DNA from: Candidatus Nanoarchaeia archaeon
Lineage (GTDB): Archaea; Nanobdellota; Nanobdellia; Tiddalikarchaeales; Tiddalikarchaeaceae
DNA length: 5,025 nucleotides
Direction of reading: 5' to 3'
NCBI GenBank assembly: GCA_028704265.1
Contig: JAQVLH010000091.1
Location: 1 to 5,025, forward strand
Below the pieces are notes generated by a model that was not told the DNA's origin, made no database searches, and saw only the letters and a list, made by a program, of their open reading frames with translations. Positions 1-5,025 of the stretch are shown piece by piece. The number at the start of each line of letters is the position of its first letter. Position 1 is the first letter of the stretch. The translations under genes and the position numbers were made by a program.

Positions 1-513
1 AATGCTATGCTTGTCAAAAACTGGGCCTTTACCGAAATTTAATACTTCTCCTGTTTCAACCATTGCTTTAGTAAGATTATATGTTTCTTCAAAACTTAAC
101 CCCTTGCAATAAGATGCTGTAATAAATGCAGTTAATTCAACATCAGTTAATTCATCGTCAACTATATTTTTTACAATATCATGTAATTCTTCTTTGTCAA
201 GTTCTTTTCCGTCTAATTTTTCCCTAATTGCGCTTAATCCTTTTGGTTTTGGAACACTTTCAATTAATAATTCATCACCCTCTTTAAATCCTAATTGGAT
301 TTCCGGCTCCACAAATAAACCAATTTCTCCTTTTTTTACTGCAACTTTTGTAATATCAACGCTGCAAATTATGTCTTTTTTATGATTATAAACCCTAACC
401 CTATCTAAATGCTTTAAATCTAAATCTTTGGCTTGTTCAGCATTAAGAACAATTATATTTATTCCTCCAGTCTCAATATGAAGTAATTTAACTTTTAAAG
501 AAGTTTTAACCAT
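1..513 (-). CDS. deoA: AMP phosphorylase, N-terminal 171 residues (gene cut by the left window edge)
   Basis: The reading frame is open from an ATG at 511-513 to the left edge, giving 171 residues of a family usually near 500. Archaeal AMP phosphorylase, a thymidine-phosphorylase relative, converts AMP and phosphate to adenine and ribose 1,5-bisphosphate in the cytoplasm. That product feeds ribose-1,5-bisphosphate isomerase and form III RuBisCO where these are present. Residues 1 to about 88 look like the extra N-terminal domain of the archaeal enzymes (LKVKLLHIETGG near the start, KKGEIGLF at 60-67). Residues about 95-160 match the helical domain of the phosphorylase family (DGKELDKEEL, then LTKAMVETGE at 147-156). 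The final residues DKHSI (167-171) are the start of the phosphate-binding DKHSIGG-type loop. No Shine-Dalgarno-like sequence precedes the ATG; a TATA-like box about 30 bases upstream suggests a leaderless or nearly leaderless transcript. The catalytic domain lies outside the window, so activity cannot be judged. The symbol is the family one used for archaeal homologues. Confidence 0.9.
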   Translation of the reverse strand, partial: MVKTSLKVKLLHIETGGINIIVLNAEQAKDLDLKHLDRVRVYNHKKDIICSVDITKVAVKKGEIGLFVEPEIQLGFKEGDELLIESVPKPKGLSAIREKLDGKELDKEELHDIVKNIVDDELTDVELTAFITASYCKGLSFEETYNLTKAMVETGEVLNFGKGPVFDKHSI

Positions 514-533
514 TATAAAAAAGAATAATTATT
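514..533 (-). terminator. Possible weak terminator: AT palindrome followed by a T-tract
   Basis: On the minus strand the perfect 10-base palindrome AATAATTATT (533-524) is followed directly by C and six T residues (522-517). It lies in the 28-base gap after the Trm5-like gene. Archaeal termination often depends on T-rich tracts in the non-template strand, so this could end the upstream operon. The palindrome has no G-C pairs and would form a very weak stem. Confidence 0.25.
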
Positions 534-538
534 AATCA

Positions 539-553
539 TTTTTATAGTTTTTT
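539..553 (-). promoter_or_regulatory. Candidate archaeal promoter (BRE/TATA-like) for the AMP phosphorylase gene
   Basis: On the minus strand this reads AAAAAAC followed by TATAAAAA (546 down to 539). The centre of the TATA-like box is about 30 bases from the A of the ATG at 513, which would place transcription start within a few bases of the start codon. The purine-rich stretch upstream is where a TFB recognition element would sit. The box overlaps the stop codon of the upstream methyltransferase gene. In DNA this rich in A+T such matches arise by chance; the position and the lack of a ribosome binding site are the main support. Confidence 0.4.
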
Positions 554-1342
554 AAAATCAATACACCACCTGTAAGTTGATGGGCCTATGTCTCCACATT
601 TAGTTTTTTTTAATATCCTGCAATTTCCTGCCTGCTTTATTTCTTTGACTCTGTCTTTTAATTCATCCTCTTTTGCAAAACAGTAATAAAAAACCCTTCC
701 TCCGATTCTGCAATTATCAAAAGCCATTTTTAAAAATGATTCTGAAAACTTTGGAATATTCATTATTACCTTGTCTGCATTTAATTTATGAAAATCCCTT
801 GCATCTTTGTTAAAACATTCTATTTTGTCAATCACCTTATTTTTTTTAACATTATCAAGAAGGTACTTGTAAGCATCTGGATTCAAATCATTGGCTAAAA
901 CTTTTTTAGCTTTTGAAAATTTTACAATTAATATCGAATAAGGCCCAACTCCGCAAAATAAATCAGCAACAAAATCATTCTTTTTTATTAACGCAAGCAC
1001 CCTTAATCTCTCTCCAGATAATCTTGGAGTAAAAAATACTTTATTTAAATCCAAATTCATAAATATTCCATTTTCTTTATGTATTGTTATAGTAGTATCT
1101 TTTCCTGCTAAAATTTTAACAGGCCTAATCCTATATTCCCCTAAGGTTATATCTTCTTTTTTAACAACTGTGCTAATATTTTTGTAAGTTTTTAATATTT
1201 TTTCTGCAATAAGTTTTTCTTTACTTTCTAGCTCTTTTGGAATTTCAAGCTGAGCAATAGTGCCTATTTGATCAAAACTTCTTTTTAATAATAAAATTTC
1301 ATTTTCATTTAATTCTCCTTTCATTAATTCTTTTAGATTCAT
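542..1342 (-). CDS. trm5: tRNA (guanine37-N1)-methyltransferase, Trm5 family, short form
   Basis: Trm5 transfers methyl from S-adenosylmethionine to N1 of G37 next to the tRNA anticodon, which prevents frameshifting; in Archaea m1G37 is also the first step toward wyosine bases. The 266-residue product (numbered from the ATG at 1342) shows the family order. SFDQIG and a GEYRIR segment with R71 (position of MjTrm5 R145) come first, then the HKENG segment. PRLSGER (106-112) carries the proposed catalytic base E111 and R112. Motif I is VADLFCGVGPYSI (125-137), followed by DLNPDA and the target-base motif NIP (195-197, usually NLP). NIP separates it from TYW2/Taw2, which has a different sequence there. 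Compared with the roughly 336-residue Methanocaldococcus enzyme, the N-terminal tRNA-elbow domain (about 70 residues) is missing. The usual Tyr before the PRL motif is Phe (F103). ATG is preferred over an in-frame TTG nine bases upstream because AAGGT is well spaced from ATG and the ATG lies one base after the previous stop. Confidence 0.88.
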   Translation of the reverse strand: MNLKELMKGELNENEILLLKRSFDQIGTIAQLEIPKELESKEKLIAEKILKTYKNISTVVKKEDITLGEYRIRPVKILAGKDTTITIHKENGIFMNLDLNKVFFTPRLSGERLRVLALIKKNDFVADLFCGVGPYSILIVKFSKAKKVLANDLNPDAYKYLLDNVKKNKVIDKIECFNKDARDFHKLNADKVIMNIPKFSESFLKMAFDNCRIGGRVFYYCFAKEDELKDRVKEIKQAGNCRILKKTKCGDIGPSTYRWCIDFKKL

Positions 1343-1343
1343 T

Positions 1344-1757
1344 TTAATCAAACCTTTTGTTAAATGTCAGATTTTTATCAAGAAAATAATTAACTGACAC
1401 CCCTAGAAATACAACTATTACTTTTGTAATATAAAAAGGTATTTTCATAATATTTGAAAACAAATAAACAAGGGTGCTTGTGAATATTAAATAAAAACCC
1501 ATTACAACAAATGACATTATTAATTGCTCTTTTGCTCTTTTGCTTACATTTTTAAAAGTAAATTTTTTATTTATAAAAAATTTCATTATTGAAACCATAA
1601 AAACTGACATTGAATTTGATAAAACTTCAGTAAAATTAAGAAAACTAAAAAATAGCATACTAAGAGAATAATCTGTTATAAAAGCTATTCCTCCCACTAA
1701 AAAATATTTAATGAATTTTTTTGGCAATTTTTCAAACATTATATAAGAACTTATCAT
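1344..1757 (-). CDS. GtrA-like family four-helix membrane protein
   Basis: This 137-residue protein has the GtrA pattern. A short basic N-terminus (LPKKFIKY) is followed by a first membrane segment with the family signature FLVGGIAFITDYSLSMLF (19-36). Further hydrophobic segments lie at about 44-62, 79-101 and 107-126. Two matching turn motifs, FFINKKFTF (60-68) and YFLDKNLTF (124-132), reflect the internal two-fold symmetry of the family. GtrA proteins are implicated in moving polyprenyl-phosphate-linked sugars across the membrane, or act as partners of polyprenyl-phosphate glycosyltransferases; which applies here is unknown. It follows sugar-nucleotide genes, which fits. ATG 1757 is taken as start and lies 18 bases after the previous stop. 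A second in-frame ATG at 1737-1739 would trim six residues; neither start has a clear ribosome binding site. No glycosyltransferase domain is fused to it. Confidence 0.85.
   Translation of the reverse strand: MISSYIMFEKLPKKFIKYFLVGGIAFITDYSLSMLFFSFLNFTEVLSNSMSVFMVSIMKFFINKKFTFKNVSKRAKEQLIMSFVVMGFYLIFTSTLVYLFSNIMKIPFYITKVIVVFLGVSVNYFLDKNLTFNKRFD
1352..1356 (-). promoter_or_regulatory. Ribosome binding site deciding the Trm5 start
   Basis: The minus strand reads AAGGT, ending nine bases before the ATG at 1342. It is only one base away from the alternative TTG codon at 1349-1351, too close to serve it. The site lies inside the last codons of the upstream GtrA-like gene, whose stop codon is one base from the ATG, so translation of the two genes is probably coupled. 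Confidence 0.5.
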
Positions 1758-1775
1758 TAATTAATTAAAAAAGTT

Positions 1776-3023
1776 TTACTTCCAATATTTTGAGTTCTTT
1801 ATTCTTGGTTCAAATTTGATATAATCAAGCTCGTAATTAATTGCCCCATTAATTGTAGAATTCTTGCCAATTGTAAGAAATGGCCAAAGTTTAGTGTTGT
1901 ATAATATTTGCGAATCTTTCTCTATAGTGCATGAATAGCCTATCATTGCTTGCTCTTCAATTTTATTATTTTCATTTATTTCGCATCCGCCATCTATTAA
2001 CGCCCTTGTTATTTTCACATTTTCTTTTGTTTTTATTTTTTCAAAAAGAATTGAGCCATTAATGAAATTATCTTTTCCTATAAAAGTATCATGAAGAATT
2101 GTTGTATACGGCCCTATCATTGAATTTTCTCCAATAGTGACATTTTCATCTATAAAACAGGGCCCGATAATTATTGCATTGTCTTTTATTTTGCATCCTT
2201 TTTTTATTATTACATTCCCTGAGATTTTAACATTTATCCCATATTCCGCTTCCCTGCTTATATCCCTTTTAATAATATTTAATGCTTTATGATTAATTTC
2301 AATATATGGCAATGGCTTTCCTAGATCTCCCCATTCTCCACTAAATTCAAAACCGTAAATGTTTGAATTTTCTAAATAATATTCCCATAAATCTCCAACA
2401 TTATCCGGTTTTTTGCCTTCTTTTAATTTTAATGCAACATAATCTAATATTTTTTTGCTAAAATTTTTGCTTATGAGATAATTAAATGTTGATGCTAATT
2501 TTGAATTTGCTTCCTCAACTTTTGGCTTTTCCTGAAACATAGTAATTTTTTTATCAGTATTTAATACTGCTATTCCATAATATGAAACTTTTGACATGTC
2601 ATTTAATTCATACAAAGCAATTGTTGCATCCGATTTTTTTTCCTTATGCTGCTGAAGCATTTTTTGATAATCTAATCCTTTAATATAATTATCCGAGCCT
2701 AATATTATATAATCATCTTGCCCAAATTTTTTTATAATGAAAGATAATGCGCCTATTGCTCCCATTTTTTCTGAATCTTTTTTTGAATCCTCAAAAAGGT
2801 ATTCTATTTTTATTCCTTTATATCTTTCATCCAAAAGATCTTTTACTTTTTCTTGCGTTTTATTAAGGGAAAGAATTACTTTTTCAATTTTTAATTTTTC
2901 AAGCTCTTTTAAAGTCATTTCTATTATTGTTGAATCCGCTACAGGAAGTATTCCTTTTGGAGTTCTAAGAGTTAATGGCTGTAATCTTGTTCCGTAACCC
3001 CCTGCTAATATTACTGCTTTCAT
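1776..3023 (-). CDS. Sugar-1-phosphate nucleotidyltransferase with C-terminal left-handed beta-helix (GDP-mannose pyrophosphorylase-like)
   Basis: The enzyme family joins a sugar 1-phosphate to an NTP, giving an NDP-sugar and pyrophosphate. The N-terminal nucleotidyltransferase domain (about 1-245) opens with MKAVILAGGYGTRLQPLT, containing the nucleotide-binding GxGTRLxPLT loop (9-18). K23 follows in TPKGILPV. D111 in ILGSDNYI sits at the usual metal-binding aspartate, FQEKP is at 163-167 and EWGDLGKP at 230-237. Residues about 262-397 are hexapeptide-type repeats of a left-handed beta-helix (for example VIIKKGCKIKDNAIIIGP, and FIDENVTIGEN further on). The layout and 415-residue length suit archaeal mannose-1-phosphate guanylyltransferase or glucose-1-phosphate thymidylyl/uridylyltransferase-type proteins. 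Two adjacent phosphohexomutases favour GDP-mannose, but substrate cannot be read from sequence alone. Several motif positions differ from the common forms (PKGILPV for PKPLLPV, MGAIGAL for LGTAGAL). ATG 3023 is preceded by AGGTAG seven bases away and 11 bases after the previous stop. Confidence 0.85.
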   Translation of the reverse strand: MKAVILAGGYGTRLQPLTLRTPKGILPVADSTIIEMTLKELEKLKIEKVILSLNKTQEKVKDLLDERYKGIKIEYLFEDSKKDSEKMGAIGALSFIIKKFGQDDYIILGSDNYIKGLDYQKMLQQHKEKKSDATIALYELNDMSKVSYYGIAVLNTDKKITMFQEKPKVEEANSKLASTFNYLISKNFSKKILDYVALKLKEGKKPDNVGDLWEYYLENSNIYGFEFSGEWGDLGKPLPYIEINHKALNIIKRDISREAEYGINVKISGNVIIKKGCKIKDNAIIIGPCFIDENVTIGENSMIGPYTTILHDTFIGKDNFINGSILFEKIKTKENVKITRALIDGGCEINENNKIEEQAMIGYSCTIEKDSQILYNTKLWPFLTIGKNSTINGAINYELDYIKFEPRIKNSKYWK

Positions 3024-3030
3024 TATTTAT

Positions 3031-3036
3031 CTACCT
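3031..3036 (-). promoter_or_regulatory. Ribosome binding site for the nucleotidyltransferase gene
   Basis: AGGTAG on the minus strand lies seven bases before the ATG at 3021-3023 and overlaps the TAG stop of the upstream phosphohexomutase gene. The overlap implies a shared transcript and supports this start codon. Confidence 0.5.
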
Positions 3037-4384
3037 ATTTTTCATTGTTTATAAATTTCTTTATTAAAAATTCAAATTCATTAAAAATGTTTTCTAACTC
3101 ATTTTGTTTTGAAGCTTCAACTGTAAATCTAATTAAACATTCAGTGTTGCTGGGCCTAATTAAAACCCAATTTGTTTGATTTAAGAAAAATTTAATCCCA
3201 TCACAATCATTAATTTTGTATTTTTTTGACAATTCTTGCTTTATTTTTTCAAAAATACTAAATTTTTTTTCATGACTTAAGCATGAATATTTTGAATGTT
3301 TTATAAAATATTGGGGCAACTCATCTAATAATTCTGAAAAAGTTTTTTTATTTTCGCTTAAAATTTGCGCCATTTTTGCGCAGGCTAATATTCCGTCACT
3401 AAATGGATAAAAATCATTTAAATAAAAATGGCTGCTCACTTCTCCTGCAAGCATTCCTTTATTATCCACTAATCCTTTTTCTATATTTTTCATTCCAACT
3501 GGACACCAAACTATGTTGCCTTCATTATCTTCAACCACTTTTTTTACAACACTACTCATATCAATGCTTGCAACAATGTAAGAATTCTTATTTTTTTTTA
3601 AGTAATATTTGGCTAATATTGCAGTTATTCTGCTTCCGTCAATTACTCTTCCGTTATTATCAACAAATACGCTTCTATCTGCATCACCATCAAACGCGCA
3701 CCCAAAGTCTGCTTTTTCTTCAATTATTCTTTTTTGCAAAAATTTTAAATTATTAGATGTTGGCTCTGGTTCCCTATTTGGAAACATGCCATCAGGTTCT
3801 ATGCTAATATTTACAATTTTGCATCCTAATTCTTTCAACAATTTTGGAGCAACTAATCCGCTTGTTCCATTGCCATGGTCAAGAATTATTTTCATATTTT
3901 TTTCTAATTTTATTTTTGATTTAATATTCTGTATATATTCATTTATTGCATTATTATCCAGTGACTTTTTGCCTAACTCTTCAAAATTTGCCCTTTTGAA
4001 ATCATTTTCTAAATATTTTTTTTCTATAATTTTTAGTCTTTCGTTATAAACTACTCCTCTTTTATCAAAAAATTTTATTCCGTTATATTCTTTTGGAGTG
4101 TGACTTCCAGTTATCATTACATTTTCTATTTTATGATTTAATGCATAATAATTTGAAACTGGTGTTGGAAGCAAGCCTAAGTCTATTATATTGTTTCCTC
4201 CTGAAACAAACCCATTGATAAATGATTCTTTTAAAATTAATGAAGATGTTCTTGAATCATAAGCTATGCAGGATTTTTGCTTAATTAAATCCGAATATGC
4301 TAATGCTATTTTAAAAAAATCTTCTGCAAAAAATTCTTTATTAAATATTCCCCTTACATCATAGGCTTTGAAAGGATTATTCAT
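3035..4384 (-). CDS. Phosphomannomutase/phosphoglucomutase-family protein, divergent paralogue (complete)
   Basis: The alpha-D-phosphohexomutase family interconverts hexose 6- and 1-phosphates through a phosphoserine. All four active-site regions are present in this 449-residue protein. It begins with FKAYDVRGI (5-13). The phosphoserine loop is TGSHTP (92-97, S94). The metal loop is DGDADR (232-237). The sugar-binding loop is GEVSSH (314-319, keeping E315 and S317). The phosphate-binding loop is RPSNTE (410-415). Length is normal for the bacterial/archaeal PMM/PGM type. Two loops depart from the usual TASHNP/TGSHNP and GEMSGH: Asn to Thr after the catalytic His, and Gly to Ser before the second His. 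The region before the sugar loop (PVGMKNIEKGL) also differs from the upstream gene's RVGHSFIKEQM. It may therefore act on another hexose phosphate such as glucose or glucosamine, though the sequence does not prove this. The ATG at 4384 follows the upstream stop by 24 bases and has no clear Shine-Dalgarno sequence. Confidence 0.88.
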   Translation of the reverse strand: MNNPFKAYDVRGIFNKEFFAEDFFKIALAYSDLIKQKSCIAYDSRTSSLILKESFINGFVSGGNNIIDLGLLPTPVSNYYALNHKIENVMITGSHTPKEYNGIKFFDKRGVVYNERLKIIEKKYLENDFKRANFEELGKKSLDNNAINEYIQNIKSKIKLEKNMKIILDHGNGTSGLVAPKLLKELGCKIVNISIEPDGMFPNREPEPTSNNLKFLQKRIIEEKADFGCAFDGDADRSVFVDNNGRVIDGSRITAILAKYYLKKNKNSYIVASIDMSSVVKKVVEDNEGNIVWCPVGMKNIEKGLVDNKGMLAGEVSSHFYLNDFYPFSDGILACAKMAQILSENKKTFSELLDELPQYFIKHSKYSCLSHEKKFSIFEKIKQELSKKYKINDCDGIKFFLNQTNWVLIRPSNTECLIRFTVEASKQNELENIFNEFEFLIKKFINNEK

Positions 4385-4408
4385 ATTATTATAATAAAAT
4401 AGAGGTTT

Positions 4409-5025
4409 TTAATAAATTAACTCAAGCACTTCTTTTACTTTATTTTGCATTAATTCCTTGTTATTTGCCTCTAAATTAAGCCTAATTAAAGGTTCTGTAT
4501 TTGAAGCTCTTACATTAAACCAATAATTTTCATCTTGAAAAGTTAATCCGTCAATAGTTAACATTTTAAGATTTGAATATTTATTTTTTAATCTTGCAAA
4601 AATTGATTCTTTATTATTTGCTTCTTTATTTATTTCCCCTGAATGAGAATATCTTATTATTTCTTTTTTAATTACTGATAATTTTTTATTTTCATTGGAT
4701 AATAATTCTAAAATCATCAATAATGGAATATCTGCCGAATCTGTAAAAAAATTATCCCTGAAATAATAATGACCAGAGATTTCTCCTGCAAAACATACAT
4801 TTTCTTTTCTCATCTGCTCTTTTATGAATGAATGTCCAACTCGTGACATTAATGGAATTCCTCCATTTTCTGATATTATTTCACCAACTGCTTTTGTGCT
4901 TCTTAAATCATACATTATTTTTTCATTGCCTTTTTTTAGAATTTGTTTTGCAATTATTGCTGTAGTAATATCTCCTTCAATTCTTTCTCCATTATTATCG
5001 ATTAGCATCATTCTGTCTCCATCAC
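4409..5025 (-). CDS. manB: Phosphomannomutase/phosphoglucomutase, C-terminal half (gene cut by the right window edge)
   Basis: The frame is open from the right edge to a TAA at 4409-4411, giving about 205 residues. The first full codons encode DGDR, and the partial codon before them ends in GT, as expected for Gly in a DGDGDR metal-binding loop. So the start, phosphoserine loop and roughly the first 230 residues lie outside the window. What follows is close to the standard archaeal/bacterial PMM/PGM form. It has YDLRSTKAVGEII, RVGHSFIKEQM, the sugar-binding loop GEISGHYYFRD (GEISGH at 4769-4786), a DSADIPLLMILELLS helix and the phosphate-binding loop RASNTEPLIRL (RASNTE at 4493-4510). It probably converts mannose 6-phosphate to mannose 1-phosphate (and perhaps the glucose equivalent), feeding the nucleotidyltransferase two genes downstream. 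An ATG at 5009-5011 is internal and is not the start, because the conserved loop lies upstream of it. Confidence 0.9.
   Translation of the reverse strand, partial: DGDRMMLIDNNGERIEGDITTAIIAKQILKKGNEKIMYDLRSTKAVGEIISENGGIPLMSRVGHSFIKEQMRKENVCFAGEISGHYYFRDNFFTDSADIPLLMILELLSNENKKLSVIKKEIIRYSHSGEINKEANNKESIFARLKNKYSNLKMLTIDGLTFQDENYWFNVRASNTEPLIRLNLEANNKELMQNKVKEVLELIY

Noticed and set aside
194..385. Plus-strand open frame of 63 codons
   Set aside because: It lies opposite the AMP phosphorylase coding sequence, has no recognisable domain and no ribosome binding site, and is explained as a shadow of the real frame.
542..1342. Alternative identity as the wybutosine enzyme TYW2/Taw2
   Set aside because: The MNIPK target-base motif and PRLxxER catalytic motif match Trm5; Taw2 proteins carry a different sequence at the NLP position.
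2737..2997. Plus-strand open frame of 86 codons
   Set aside because: It is antisense to the nucleotide-binding motifs of the nucleotidyltransferase and has no independent support.
3403..4049. Two overlapping plus-strand open frames of 117 and 146 codons
   Set aside because: Both are antisense to conserved active-site regions of the complete phosphohexomutase. Their composition (runs of Leu, Phe, Ser, Gln) is what antisense reading of AT-rich coding DNA gives.
4385..4420. Possible TATA box (TTTATTAAAA on the minus strand, 4416-4407) before the complete phosphohexomutase
   Set aside because: The distance to the ATG at 4384 (about 28 bases) would fit a leaderless promoter, and the gene lacks a clear ribosome binding site. 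The match is poor, however, and AT-rich sequence gives such hits freely, so it was not listed as a feature.
3035..5025. One mutase gene split or duplicated by a frameshift
   Set aside because: The complete gene has all four active-site loops, and the partial upstream gene has its own metal, sugar and phosphate loops with different sequence. They are two separate genes, not fragments of one.
1..5025. tRNA/rRNA genes, CRISPR repeats, insertion sequences, attachment sites
   Set aside because: The window is almost fully coding with gaps of 28 bases or less, and no direct repeats, inverted terminal repeats or cloverleaf-like segments were seen.

Overview
This is a strongly A+T-rich window (roughly 70% A+T by eye) from an archaeon. 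Two genes point to Archaea: an AMP phosphorylase with the archaeal N-terminal domain, and a Trm5-type tRNA(m1G37) methyltransferase, where bacteria use the unrelated TrmD. Small compact genes, short spacers and low GC suggest a DPANN-type lineage (for example Pacearchaeota or Woesearchaeota). That placement is an inference, since no rRNA or marker tree is available here.

All six recognisable genes lie on the minus strand, so the window reads right to left. At the right edge (4409-5025) is the C-terminal half of a canonical phosphomannomutase/phosphoglucomutase. After 24 bases comes a second, complete but divergent phosphohexomutase (3035-4384). After 11 bases comes a sugar-1-phosphate nucleotidyltransferase with a left-handed beta-helix tail (1776-3023), probably a GDP-mannose pyrophosphorylase type. 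After 18 bases comes a small GtrA-family four-helix membrane protein (1344-1757). One base after its stop comes a short Trm5-like tRNA methyltransferase (542-1342). After 28 bases an AMP phosphorylase begins at 513 and runs off the left edge.

The first four genes form a sensible pathway: hexose-6-phosphate to hexose-1-phosphate (mutases), then to NDP-hexose (nucleotidyltransferase). GtrA-family proteins are linked to polyprenyl-phosphate-sugar translocation or its partner enzymes at the membrane. The likely output is activated mannose or glucose for surface glycans or protein glycosylation. The Trm5 gene appears translationally coupled to the end of this operon. The AMP phosphorylase probably has its own promoter, because a TATA-like box sits about 30 bases before its ATG with a short palindrome plus T-tract between them.

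No RNA gene, mobile element, CRISPR array or long repeat was seen, and no gap exceeds 28 bases. I see no clearly new system. The points most worth checking are the paired divergent mutases with altered active-site loops, the atypical nucleotidyltransferase motifs, the Trm5 lacking its N-terminal domain, and the possible link to the AMP/RuBisCO III pathway beyond the left edge.
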